NCBI GenBank assembly: GCA_006538405.1
Contig: BJKQ01000001.1
Span: 2,480,001 to 2,544,000 of the forward strand
Length of the DNA: 64,000 bases
Origin: Hansfordia pulvinata
Taxonomy: Eukaryota > Ascomycota > Sordariomycetes > Xylariales
Direction: 5' to 3'
Shown here piece by piece: positions 23,150 to 34,288 of this stretch. Every line of letters starts with the position of its first letter. Within the stretch, counting starts at the first letter, position 1. Under the pieces are notes generated by a model. It was not told where the DNA came from. It did not search any database and saw only the letters and a program-made list of their open reading frames with translations. The translations under genes were made by a program, and so were the position numbers.

Positions 23150-24371
23150 ATGAAGAGCATCTCCGCGGCCGCTGCGGCCCTGGGCCTCGTGGCGGTCCTG
23201 CCCGCGGCCTTTGCGAGCCCCGCGGCGTCGTCCTCGAGATTCCCCACCCTCAGCATCGGCAACGTCAAGCGCGGCGGCAACCCCCTCGCCGGGGCCGAGC
23301 AGAGCCGGCGGAAGAGCCGCAGGGCCATCAACGGGCCGCTGCTCGACGACAAGGGCTGGGCGGACCCGGGCCTGATCAAGGACGGCAACACGTGGAAGTC
23401 GTACGCGACGTCGAGCAACGGCAAGACGATCCCCGTCGCCAGCTCCTCGGACCTCAACAGCTGGACGCTCTCGGGCAGCGAGGGCCTCGAGGACCCGGGG
23501 TCCTGGGCCGACTCGTCGCCAGGCGTCTGGGCCCCCGAGGTTGTCAAGACCGTAAGTTGGTTCCTTAATTTTTTCTTACTTCTTGCGAGTCAGGGGAGGT
23601 TGCGAAAGTGGAAGAAGGCCGGAGCGGAAGACCGGAAACAAGAAAAGAAAGAAGAAAAAAAAAGCTGACTCCCCCTCTAACCACTAGGACGACGGCTTTG
23701 TCATGTACTACTCGGCGGCGAAGAAGGACGGCGGGGCGCGGTGCATCGGGGCGGCGAACGCCACGAGCTCGGACGGGCCGTTCACGGGGACGACAGAGCC
23801 GCTGGTGTGCGACGACGACAACGGGGGCGTGATCGACCCGTCGTCGTACTGGGACGGGACGACGCGGTGGCTGGTGTGGAAGGTGGACGGCAACAGCAGG
23901 GGCGGGGCGACGACGTGCCAGGGGGGAGGGCCCGAGGGCGACACGTACTACCCGACGCCCATCATGGTGCAGAAGCTGGCGGCCGACGGGCTGAGCCTCG
24001 ACTCGTCGTCGCAGGCGGCCAAGATCTTCGACAACGCCGGCGAGCAGGACGACGGCATCGTCGAGGCGCCGGGCCTGTACCAGGTCCCCGGCGGGCAGTT
24101 TGTGCTCATCTTCAGCACGCACTGCTACTCGTCCGACGACTACGACATCGAGTACGCCTGGTCCGACACCATCGACGGCACCTACGGCAGCCGCGACACG
24201 CTGCTCAGCAGCAAGGACAACGTCGGCGCGTACGGGCCGGGCCACGCCAAGCTCGACGCCGACGGCACCAGCATCGTCTTCCACGGCCGCAAGGAGGCCA
24301 ACACGGGCGAGGCCGACCGCCTGCTCTTCTCGGGCACCATCAGCTTTGACGGGCAAAAGGTCAACCACTGA
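23150..24371 (+). CDS. Secreted glycoside hydrolase family 43 enzyme (arabinanase-like)
   Basis: Probable extracellular arabinan- or arabinoxylan-active hydrolase. Exons 23150..23551 and 23688..24371, 361 aa, with an intron of 136 nt. Residues 1-22 form a clear signal peptide (MKSISAAAAALGLVAVLPAAFA). A basic stretch near 40-58 (KR, RRKSRR) could be a processed propeptide. The GH43 five-bladed propeller triad is visible: Asp72 in WADPGLIKDG (base), Asp184 in VIDPSSYWDG (pKa modulator) and Glu260 in GIVEAPGLYQV (acid). Other segments are SPGVWAPEVVKT at the exon junction and GPGHAKLDADG near the C-terminus. It stands alone without other wall-degrading genes. The exact substrate cannot be told from sequence. 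Confidence 0.92.
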
Positions 24372-27300
24372 TGATTTTGCTCTGTCTAATTTTCTCTCCT
24401 TCTTTTTCTTTCTCCTTCAATGAAAGAGGAAGGATTCGCAGAAGGCGGCTGAGTGATGGGAAGGATGGGAATGGATGAGATGGTGCCCGACTACTTTACC
24501 CACGCTACCTAAGCGTGCACAGCGTGCTAAGCTACCTGCGAGTGGCCGGGAATCGTGGACGATGATCATGGGCTACTGATCATTTCCCCGTGGCCCATTT
24601 CCGACTGGCGTTTCTTTTTCTCATCTGCTACTGTTCATCTGCTACTGTTCAACTTGGGATACCCTGACGATCTTCTTTTTCTACACTCGCATACTCCGAC
24701 TACATCTACATACTACGCGCCGCCATCTACTTTGTGTGGCTGACTCTGTGCCCCATCATGTATCTAACCTACCTACCTATTCATCAGCAGCAACTAACAG
24801 CTGGCCCATTCGTGTCCCAGCCATGTGTAGACAATAGACACGCATACACATGATCCACGCAGTATTCAACATGATGAGCCTGCCTCGATCGCACCAATCA
24901 TCAGCGCACACCTGCCTTTGTTTAGCCCACTATATAGTACCACCTCGTATAATGCACACGGGTTGGATAAGCCAGCCCGCGAGCGTGCCATGTCCGACGT
25001 CTCGTGTCACCCAGAAGAGAACGACGCCTGCCCCCGGCTCATTGTACAGGTCGGTCTTTTATGTCGTCGTCGGCGTCGTCGTTGTCGGCGTCGTCATCAC
25101 ATGGTCGCATTGTGAGCGGGGCGCCTCCCCCGGGGCGAAGTGGGGGACGCATCGAATCGTCACCTTACCACCCACACGGGACTGGACTCGTCGCGCTCAC
25201 TGCAACATACTCTCATGTGTACTAGGTTAGGTAGACAGTATAGCGGGAACGGCGCTGCTGACAGCTGCATCCATGTTACCTTGCCTCACATACCTGAGGT
25301 GGGCATCAGACACACCGTCTCCCATCTGTCACATACCCGACATACATACACACATCGATGCAGTGGCTACTACCGTCTCTACAATCGCACCAGGAAGAGG
25401 CGCAGCATGTATGCATACTTGTACGAGTATAGGCAGGCTGGCAGGCCGCTGCTCACACATGTGCGAGATATGTCCATACGAGTACGCCCTGCTACAGCGG
25501 CTCACTTGAGTTGGCCGGAGCAGCGGGTACCTAGGTTACTCGAGAACCTGCACCTTCTGCACGTGGTGTCCCTGAGATACTCGGTACTGAGGTAATCGTA
25601 CAAGTCGGGTTAGGTATTTGTCTTGGGTACTTCTGGGTACACTTGAGTACCTTATCCGAGCAGAGCAGGGGTATGCGAGTGCCTTGTGTGGTCCAAATTA
25701 AAAGAACACTGGCGGAAGAAGTCGCCGCTAAAAAAAGAAACAAGGCAGCATCCTGGCAACTTCTTGTCTCGGGCGGCTCCCCATTCGTCCTCCTCCACGA
25801 TACTCGTGGAACGGGCTCGCCATCTTCTAGAATGCCCAGCGTGAGGATCTCGGTCGCCGCGTGCGCCCCCACGCGAATACGTGCTCGTAGAAAGCAGGGC
25901 TGGTCCGTCCGTGGCGTTCGACCGGCGGCTCTCTCCGCGTGCTGTTGGGTGCGGGAGGGAAGAGGGGACGAGGGTCGTGTGGCAAGGTGTACGAGTAGAG
26001 AGGGACACGGGAAATAACCACACACCCGAGACCAACGCTACGAGTATGCAGCTGCGTGATGGTGTCATCGGCTGCTCGAGCGCAAAGGTACATACAATCT
26101 CATCAGGCGGTACTCGTAGAGTGGTCCTGAGTGGGAGGATAACGAGAGCTTCGTGTGCGGCTGAAGTCGGATGAGGGTCTGTACGAGTACTCATTCCAAG
26201 CCGAACGGGCCAACCGGCAATCAAGCACGCAAGCAAGCAAGGAAAGCTGGCCGTGACCAAGCAGGCTCAGTCCCAGTGGGAGTCCACCCATGTCGAACTC
26301 GTTTCAAGGAGGCGCAGAGATCTATGGAGTACGAATACTCACAAGGGTTGATACGAGTAAGCCACCCGCCAGCCGCGTTCGTCAGTCACCGCCGTAAAGC
26401 CTCATCAAGGCGATGCGTTCCTTTGAGGAGGAAACGACTCTGGGCGGCTGGGGGCTGGAAATGGCAGTCTTCCCCGCGAGAAGTGCCGCAGAGCTGTGTT
26501 CCCTGAGAAGCGGGCTCTCGCTGGCCGTGTCCCTGCTCTCCCCGACCCTGCCAATCAAGAGCCTATCGTGGATGGCAGTGCTTGCCAGGCGTGACCCGGT
26601 GCCGGCTCTCTCTCGAAGAAATCTCCTGGTTTGGACATCTACAATAGCACGGACACTCACACACGCACAGAAGCATTCGGACAGGGGACGAGGCCGGTCT
26701 CGGAAGCTTTTGCCGAAGAGATACTTATATGCCGACGCGTATATCGAGCCGGGCGGATACGCCCCTTCGCGCGTCAACGGCGGCTTCTTCCAGTTCGATT
26801 CCGAGGGAGACTTCTCGCGCGGTGCAAGTCGACGCTGCCAAGGCTGTCAAGACAAGCTGATGCCCTGAACAAAGACCCGGCACTTCGATCTCCCAGGTGA
26901 ACGCGGGGCTCCGCAGGGGCGCCAGCTCTTCTAGATCGAACACCTTGATTGAGATAAAGAAAGGGTGTGACAAAGCCGTGGCTTGATTGCGCGAGGGTTA
27001 GGTTGCCCGAAGGCAAGTCGAGGCGACGCGCAGTTTTGAGGGCTGCTGCATGAGCAATCTTGATGGGACCGCGAAATGCTGTTAGCTCAAACCGCAAACT
27101 GTAAACATCTTTGAAAACCGTGAAGCCATCAGGGAAGGCATGAAGGCCAGGTACTGCGGGGCTGTGTGCTATGGAACTACGAGCTGCTGGGCTCGACATG
27201 GACAAGCGATCTACCCATCGTGAAGAACCCGTGGCCTGCACTACCAGGACATATTGTAAAGCTGATCTGCGCTGCTATAACCGTCGATCACTCTTGATGG

Positions 27301-27796
27301 CATCGAACAAGTTGAACTATACCCGAGGCAAGGCGTTCATGGCGACATTGCTGACATATGGCGAGTTGACGAGTTGGAGCTTTGCTCCTGGAGGGTCCGC
27401 CAACTCGCGAGAGTCCCCAGCCCAGGGCAGCAACGTTCACAGCACCTGCCAAGCATGCCTGCAAGTCGAAACTGGGCCATGACTTTGAACTATAAATTTA
27501 TTCAGTTGACGAGGGATATCTATCGCTTTCCGACCCCTCCCATATCCCGTCTAAACATATGCCCCTCGTGGGTTCTCCATATTCCAGAGGATTGAGTATC
27601 GTGACAACGCAGAAAGACCACCCGACGCCAGAAACAGGAGCAGCTGAGCGGGGCGGAGGCCGATGTGTGCCATCGCCCCTGAAAATATGCCCCCATGCAG
27701 GGTCACCGCGAAGGGCGATGCTTTTCTGCTTGTAAACAGACCCAGAGGCTTCGAATAGTGCCAATCACTAAAAGCAGAATCCTGCGTCGGTTTCCA
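24372..27796. other. Intergenic region, no recognisable gene
   Basis: About 3.4 kb between the 3' ends of the GH43 gene and the Yrb2 locus. All frames are short and featureless. It holds the densest cluster of the TACGAGTA/TACTCGTA motif, listed separately. Confidence 0.5.
25422..26359. repeat. Cluster of dispersed 8-mer TACGAGTA/TACTCGTA
   Basis: Seven exact copies in about 940 bp (25422, 25477, 25990, 26039, 26111, 26182, 26352), in both orientations and irregularly spaced. They are part of a window-wide pattern of this motif in non-coding DNA. Confidence 0.7.
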
Positions 27797-28305
27797 TCAC
27801 TGATCCTCACTGGTTCGCCTTTTGCTTGGCGGCGTTGTCGAGACCTCCGTTCCACCCTCGGCTTCATCATCGTCCGATGCCTTTCTTTTCCGTGACATTT
27901 GCTCCCCCGAGACGGAAACTTCTCCGTCGTTGGAGCTTGGAACAGATTTAGACGGGGCTTGATCAGAACCATGCTTGGCAGCCTCAATTGTTCCCCTGTT
28001 CGAATCGTCGCCGTCGTCTGCATCCTCGTTCTGAGCGTGTTTGTCACTGTCTGCCGAGAGTGGCGGGTGCAAGACAGAGCCCGAATGTTCGTCAAAACCT
28101 TCAGCAGCCTTTTCAGCAGTATCTGCCTTGGCAGCCTCGGCTCCGACAGCCTCTGCTTGGCCAGCGTCCACTTCGCCAGCCTCTGTATCAGTAGGCCCAT
28201 CTAACGGAGCCTCTTCCTCCGAAGCTTCTTCTTCGGCTTTTGCTTCGGCTTCTTCTTCCTCCTCTCCTGAGTGCTTCGTCATGTCCGCAGCCACTTTCCC
28301 CTGAC
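27797..28305 (-). CDS. Acidic reading frame, possible alternative last exon of the Yrb2-like gene
   Basis: An open frame of about 168 residues, rich in Glu, Ala and Asp, ending with basic nuclear-localisation-like patches (SRKRKASDDDE; PPSKRRTSEDQ). It has no good start of its own near its beginning. It becomes continuous with the upstream Yrb2-like gene if a GTGAGC donor at 28374 is joined to the CAACAG acceptor before 28305 (69-nt intron); the phase then fits. No clear CTRAC branch site is visible. It could instead be 3' UTR or an unrelated frame. I recognise no domain. Confidence 0.35.
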
Positions 28306-28354
28306 CTGTTGAATGATCCTCAAAATCCCCATCCGTGACGCGGCAAGCGGGTAC

Positions 28355-30015
28355 CTAGACCGATTGCAGCTCACGCTGGATCTTCTGAATCTCATTCAAG
28401 AAGCTCTTAGCATTGGCAGGGCTCATCTGTTTATCAGACTAATTAGCTTGTTGGCCAGCGGCGACACTTGGGCAAGCAACGTACCTTGATCTGCATGGGG
28501 ACGGGTTCGGCACCTTCGCCAATCGCTGTGAACAGAACACACACGGCCTTGGTGGTCTGCTTTTCTTCGAAGTGCATGGCTGGGTAGACAGAGGTGTTGA
28601 GGATCACCCTGTGAGTCGAGTCCTGCCGCATGATGAGGCGCACCATCTTAGAGTCGGCATCCTCAAGCGCAGAAGCGTCGAAGCTTCCAGGCAAGACCGC
28701 CTCGTTGTCGTCAAAATCAACGCAAGCATGGGGTACATTAATCTTGAGGTTGCCTGCACCACGCTCCTTCCATGACTTCGTTTCCTTGTCAAGGTAGAAG
28801 GCTTTGGCGCGGACCTGGAGAATGGTTGCCTCGGCCGTCTCGCCGTCGTCCAGTGCGACTTAAAGGCGTTAGTGACCGGATTTCACGCATGTGTCTGGTG
28901 GACCTACCTCGCTGAAGTTTGGGCTTCTTCTTGTCCTCGGTTGTCGTCGTGCTGTCATCGTCCCCGTCTTTGCCGTCGTTGGTTTCCTTGTCGGCTTCGG
29001 TGTTGCCGTCCTCGTCGTCCTCGTCGTCTTCTTCGTTGTCGCTTTCAGGGGCCCCAAAAGGCTTCGCCGGCTTGCTATTCTTAAAAGCGCCGCCAGCTGA
29101 GCCAAAGGAGGTCAACTTTCCACCACCGAGCGCGCTTCCAAAAGCGCTTCCGCCTAACGCGCTGCTGCCAAAGGGCTTGGAAGCTCCGCCGATCTGGCCA
29201 AAGGGCGATGCGCTGCCAGAAAGACTGCCGCTGCCAAACGCAGAAGTTCCAGAGGTGCCACCGACGGCAGCGAAAGGGGATGCGGACGAGGAGCCACTAG
29301 CAAAGGAGCTCAAGGGCTTGCTGCCGGCAGCCGAGAGGAATGGTGACGATTGCGAGGCGAACCCGGATAGCCCTGATGCGCCAAAGGCGGCGGCAGACGT
29401 GGCTTTCTTTTCGCTCGAATCCGGCTTGGTGTCGGCAGATTCCTGATCGGCTGTCGTCTTCGAGTCCGCGGTGTCGGCCGCGGTCGTTTCCGTTGGCTTA
29501 GACTCGGGCTTTGCATCTTTGGTCTGTGACAAGGCACACACAAGTCAGCACGGTGCTCCTGCGAAACAACACATGGCAGGGTGGGAGCTACTCACATCAG
29601 GGGCGCTACCGCTCGCAGTGGCTGGAGGGTTGGCCTCGCTGGAAACATCGCGAGGGCGCTTCTTTTCGGGCTCAGAACGGGCAGATCTGTCGATGGAGTC
29701 TACAGGAGAAACGTCGCCGTTGTCGGACTTGGGCGGCTCTTTTCCTTCCTCGAGTTCGTCGTGAGCGCGCTTCTTCTTGGGCGAGGAGATTTGTTCCTTG
29801 AGAGAGTCATCCGGGGCGGCGGAAGCATCGCGCTCAGGAGTGGCCTTGCGCTCAGCGGCGGCGGCAGAAGACATGGCGGCGGGGGCAAGGTCGGGTCTGT
29901 CCGAGATGGCAGTATGGCGCAGCTCCTTGCGCGCGGCGGCTGTATCGGGGTCTTCGGCGGAGGAGTTGGGCGGGTTGTTGGGCGTCGGGCTGCGCTTGCG
30001 TGCAGGGTCTGCCAT
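28355..30015 (-). CDS. Ran-binding FG protein, Yrb2/Hba1-like
   Basis: Nuclear Ran-binding cofactor of exportin (Crm1) transport in the Yrb2/Hba1 family. Exons: 30015..29596, 29523..28908, 28858..28485, 28426..28355; 493 aa, all phases consistent. The N-terminal third is charged, with basic patches (SPKKKRAHDE; EKKRPRD). Exon 2 holds seven FG dipeptides in Ser/Gly/Ala-rich context (SPFGQIGG, KPFGSS, AFGSALGG) followed by an acidic run. Exon 3 is a RanBP1-type domain: ATILQVRAKAFYLD, SWKERGAGNLKINV, VRLIMRQDSTHRVILNTSVYP. The last exon ends SFLNEIQKIQREL. The intron before exon 3 is only 49 nt. The FG repeats plus a single RanBD point to Yrb2 rather than Yrb1; Nup2 is the main alternative. An alternative 3' splice could add the acidic frame at 27797..28305. 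Confidence 0.85.
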
Positions 30016-32042
30016 GAGGGGCCAGAGAGCGAGGCGGAGGGGCTATCGAGAGATGGCGAGCAGCGGGATATAAAGAAGGCGGGCTGACCACAGGCAGACG
30101 ATGGACTGGGCCGGACTGGAGCCGGACGACTGATGCAGGCAAGCGAGGCGGGCAGCCGGTTCGGGCAGAGTTCAGCGGTGCGTGACTAGATCGGAAGCGG
30201 GCCGCGCGAGTGGGCGGCAAGCACAATGAACACCAGGGGGCTTGCCTTGGGGCAGGGTTGTGCTTGGGCGCGGTCTTTGAACGTCTGGTTGGTTACGCAA
30301 GGCGGAAGCAAGCAGGGTGAAGAAGAGGGCAGCGTCGGGTCGCGCAAACGGCCTGGTGCAGGACTGGGGTGTGGTGCAGGCGTGGTAAGATGAGGTCGCC
30401 TTCCGGAGCCTTGTGCGCCGCGGAGGGCAGACGGGGCAGAACCGGCCGTTGGGCGGGGAGACGGTTGCAAGTCGAATTTGGGCAGGCGACGATGGAGGTG
30501 GATCGAAGCTGGCGAGGTGTCCGAGAGCAGCGGAAGCGCAGCCTGGCGATTCGAGTGCAGGGCTGAGTTGGGGGTGAGGTGAAGTCGAATGAGGTGAGGT
30601 GAGGTGTGCAGTGCAGCACTGGAGTGCAGTGCGGTGCTGGTCGGCCTGAGGTGGTGCGCGCAGCCTCTGCTGATGGATGCGTTGGCAGCGGAACCGAGGC
30701 GGCGGCACTCTAACGTGCATAACGGAGTTCAGAGCTAACGGCTCCCTTAACGGCCGGTGTTTACCTCTAGTCGTGCGTGCCGTGCTAATCCAAGTGCTCG
30801 CAGTTGTTCAGGTACCTCCTCCACTGCTTCCGGCGGCGTTTAATCTGGCAGAGCCCGTCGATTGTAGGTGTACACATACTCCTTAAGTACACCTTCTGCA
30901 GGGTTGCGAGTGGCAGTCGGAGGTAGCATGGGGTTGGCCCGTATCCACCCCGTTTGTCGTTTGCTGGTCCATCAATCCCATCCACATCTCCAATTTGCTT
31001 GTAACGGTTGACATCCAGTCCCTGTGGCAGCCCTCGCTCGGTTAGGTTGTCGCTGAATGGGAGCATCTTGGAGCCCAGCGTACTGTAGTAGTCAACACCT
31101 GCACTTATTGGCGCCCAGCATCTCGGATTGCCGCCGACAGGTGCAGCCGCAAACCTCACACCACGACCACTGCCCGTGCCCATCCAACCATTTCGTGTCG
31201 AGTCCTGCGCTGCCGACGTTGATTGGGCCGGTGCGAAAGGCGGAACCGCCGTTCCAGGGCCAACATTCACGGATGAACGTTGGGCGGCTCCGCGACGAGT
31301 ACGTACTCGTACAGTAGAACGGCACAGGCACTGAAGAGGCCGTCACCCGTACTGACATGGAACCTCTCTTCCTTCCTTTACATCCTCCACATCCGTCTCG
31401 ATCAGCATATGTGAACTGCGAAACCTACAAGTCGCGCCAGCAAATGCGACATAGCCAGCGTCTACTTGATAAGACATGCATTTGTCGCTCAGTGAGCTTT
31501 GCATTGGTCGCTCAGTGGACTTTGCATTGGTCGCTCAATGAGCCTCGCCGCCCTTCTTCAAGTGATCACGCTCATGTAACAGTCACCTGTCGCAGTCGGC
31601 AGCTCCCAAAAAGGTGCCTCTCTTCTCACTCGGGCCTCATGCTTTGGGTCGGTGGCTGTCAAGCGATTAAGTGCATTGCTATCTTTGTTGCCTGAACACG
31701 CCTTCTGATCCATCTTTCCCGTGCCATGAGTAACGACTCGTACCGTGCCTGGTTGGCCCAAGGATGGCCCAAGGAAGGGCCGATATCCCGCCGTCTGCTA
31801 CAACTTTCATTCAATCTCGTGCAGTTCCCGGTGTCGACTTGTGAATCGGAACGCCCTAACGGTCCCTGTCACGAACACAATTACACGCCTGTCTTGCGTC
31901 CACCGGTGAAGCTCATGTGTGTTCGGCGCAATTTCGGCGGGGCACGCTCTTCTCTGCATGCTGGGATGACTGTTAGCCCTGCCTTCGATTTCTGAAGCTC
32001 TTCGCTTCTCAAATGTATCTTACCTTGCCAGAAACAGATCAA
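30016..32042. other. Intergenic region, no supported gene
   Basis: About 2 kb upstream of the Yrb2-like gene. GAGGTG-rich DNA lies at 30567-30610, a 23-bp tandem repeat at 31478..31546, and a 14-bp perfect palindrome at 31297..31310. A 161-codon minus-strand frame at 30785..31270 has no family features and was not called. Confidence 0.5.
31478..31546. repeat. 23-bp minisatellite, three copies
   Basis: Three head-to-tail copies starting at 31478, 31501 and 31524. The unit begins GCATTGGTCGCTCAGTG, and copies differ at about two to five positions. Confidence 0.85.
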
Positions 32043-33378
32043 TCAAGATCTACCCATATCGTCAAAGAACTCGGGAGTTGACAAGAGCTGGGGAAATCCA
32101 GATGCCGGATCTCTGTATTCTGCGCCTTCGCAGTGGAAAGGAGCGTTACGTTCGCGGCACACAGACGCGCTCTCATCGTCGACGAAGAACGGGCCTTGAC
32201 GTTCGGGGCTTGGGTAGGGGACTGGACCGGGCAAGCAATTGTGGTACTCGGCATTGGCTGAAGTAACCACGCCGCACCCTGTATGTGGTTCTTCAGCCTT
32301 GGTCTGAAAGCCCTTGAACGATACCGAAAGCAAACCACGAGGAGGATACCACTGGTTATCCTCCAGAGCGTGCGGTTGGCCAGTGTATGTGACGTGGATA
32401 AGACTTCTAAGCGTAGTGAAGGGGGCAATTGCTCCCAGATTGGTTGAGCCGGGGAAGAACCTGTTCATCGTAACGACTTGAACAAGGAGATGACTCATTC
32501 CAATCTATTGACGAAGTCTCGTCAAACCCCAGAAACCCTTCAGCAGTGCTATGATCGGCGTTGTGTGGTATCCGCGGAATCCCCCAGCGTCTGATACGTC
32601 TGCGCTTTTCAGGTAGATGAGCCACCCCGTAATAGCTTTCTTGCATCTCTGCGGGAGGGTGCCAGCAGAGGTTATTTGTCAAGCAGGCGAAGGCGGGATC
32701 CAGAGCTTTCGAGGAGCATATGCCGAGGAACTGATTGTCGTGTAACAAAGGGCCCTGAACGGGATAGAGTAGTCCATCTTCGAAGCCGAAGTCAGTAGTA
32801 TCATTGCTGAAATTGGAGACCAATTTCTGGTAGGCTGGCACAAGTGGAAGACGAAGGAGCGACGGCAGCTGGTCGAGGTCCCGCAGGCCTTGATCACATC
32901 CCAGTTTCGCAAAGTCCGGGAGAGCGGGGACGACCCAAGAGTGGTAATTGCCCGACGGCGCAACAGCTCCCATACTCTGAATAAAGCCCACGAGGGGTGC
33001 AGATACTAGCCAATCTTTAGCGCGACCGACGCGCTTGTAGTCGCTGAGAATTATACGTTCCGCCCGGGTGATGAGGCCTGCGGCGTTCCGTGCGCGGAGA
33101 ATGTGATAATACACCACATGACTGTAGTAGAGGAATATGACTGAAGAGAAGAATCCAGGGTTTCGCTGATGCAGGAACTTATTGTCCGATATCTTTATCA
33201 ACATGTCTTTTAGCAAAGCAAACATGTTGTGTGCTGACGGGACGTAAGATGAGGGCGAAGAGCGGATGATGTCTGAAATCGCGATGTTTCTGGCTGAGGC
33301 CTGGAGGAAGGCGAAGCCTGTAGATGTAGCCATGTCGTCAAAGTCGTGAGGGCAGAACACTTGGTCGAATGTCTGTCT
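32043..33378 (-). pseudogene. Endogenous partitivirus-like coat protein remnant
   Basis: A minus-strand frame (33378..32407) resembles the coat protein of mycovirus-type partitiviruses (gammapartitivirus-like). Seen segments include LITRAERIILSDYKRVG, APLVGFIQSMGA, WVVPALPDFAKL, RLPLVPAYQKLV and EGFLGFDE. Homology then leaves this frame near 32498-32499, where one extra A seems present, and continues in the next frame (32498..32043: MNRFFPGSTNLGAIAPFTTL, VTYTGQ). Together the two frames cover about 440 codons, close to a full-length coat protein of this group. The 5' side lacks a start: an in-frame TAG sits at 33381..33379 and the first ATG is at 33333. Base composition is less GC-rich than in neighbouring genes. 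No polymerase gene, transposon or poly-A tail is next to it. It is read as a fossil, not an active virus; the family call is from recognition, not a search. Confidence 0.8.
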
Positions 33379-34288
33379 CTACCCAGTTTGGCGGATCATG
33401 AAGCTCTACAATGATGGCTGGTTTGCTGGAATGTGTAGGGCGGTAAGGTAGCTCGTCCCGATGATGGCAAAGAAGATGGGAAAGAAGCCGAAGAGCCTTT
33501 CCAAGATAGAAAGTAGGTACAGGCGGAAAGGAAGAATTGTTGCATGAGAGCTGGTTTGTTTAGGGCAGAGCCCTATGTAGGACACTTGCACCGACCCTGC
33601 CTCTCATGCGTTACATGATCTATCATTGAATGTTACCCGCGTACCTGCCCTACATGTAGATGGTGCGCAGCGAGTCGTTCCTGCCTACAGTCGGGTGCTG
33701 AAGTACGGCATGGAAGGGACGGCCTGATCGGCCAGACAACCGTGGGCAGCCACAATATCTTGATACAACACAAAACATGATAATTAGATGTCTATTCTGC
33801 GCTGCTGCTATCAACTTTTTACGAGCTGTCTGATGACACATAGTGTCACTATAGGTTGTGGCGCGGGCACTGGGCATCTCAGCTCCACCAATCTCCTCCT
33901 TCAAAACTAGAGACCACATTTTGCAATTTGAGAGATGTTAGGTTTGATGGTAATTCGTGAGAAGGAAAGACTCTATAACCCGGCCCATTGCTTGGATCAA
34001 CTTTCCAATTCTTGTCTGATCCGCTCATGTGAACTCAACTATACGCCGATTGCGGGGTGATCCAGCCGTCGGTCTGCCCCTGACAATTGCCCATCAGCCT
34101 CAAGCTGGAACTGGATTGAATTCGCGGCGCAGTATAGATGATATTATCATTATCGTGTATTCATATCTGCATGATGCTGAATCAAATAAGATTTACTGAA
34201 GCCACCCGCTGATTTAATCGAACCCACAACGCCGTCGACTGACACGCCATCTGCCAACACCTCAGAAGAACACCATGTCGTCTTCACC
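33379..34288. other. AT-rich intergenic region
   Basis: About 0.9 kb between the viral remnant and the nitrate reductase stop. It is AT-richer than most of the window and shows no further viral or host gene. Confidence 0.5.

Noticed and set aside
23150..24371. GH43 gene as part of a wall-degrading cluster with GH76
   Set aside because: They are 5 kb apart, divergent, act on different polymers, and no other cluster genes are present.
30785..31270. 161-codon minus-strand frame
   Set aside because: No recognisable domain and poor codon bias. I checked whether it could be more of the viral element and saw no support.
33406..33919. Short frames upstream of the viral remnant as a possible N-terminal coat fragment or polymerase
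   Set aside because: No polymerase motifs and no continuation of the coat protein pattern in any frame.
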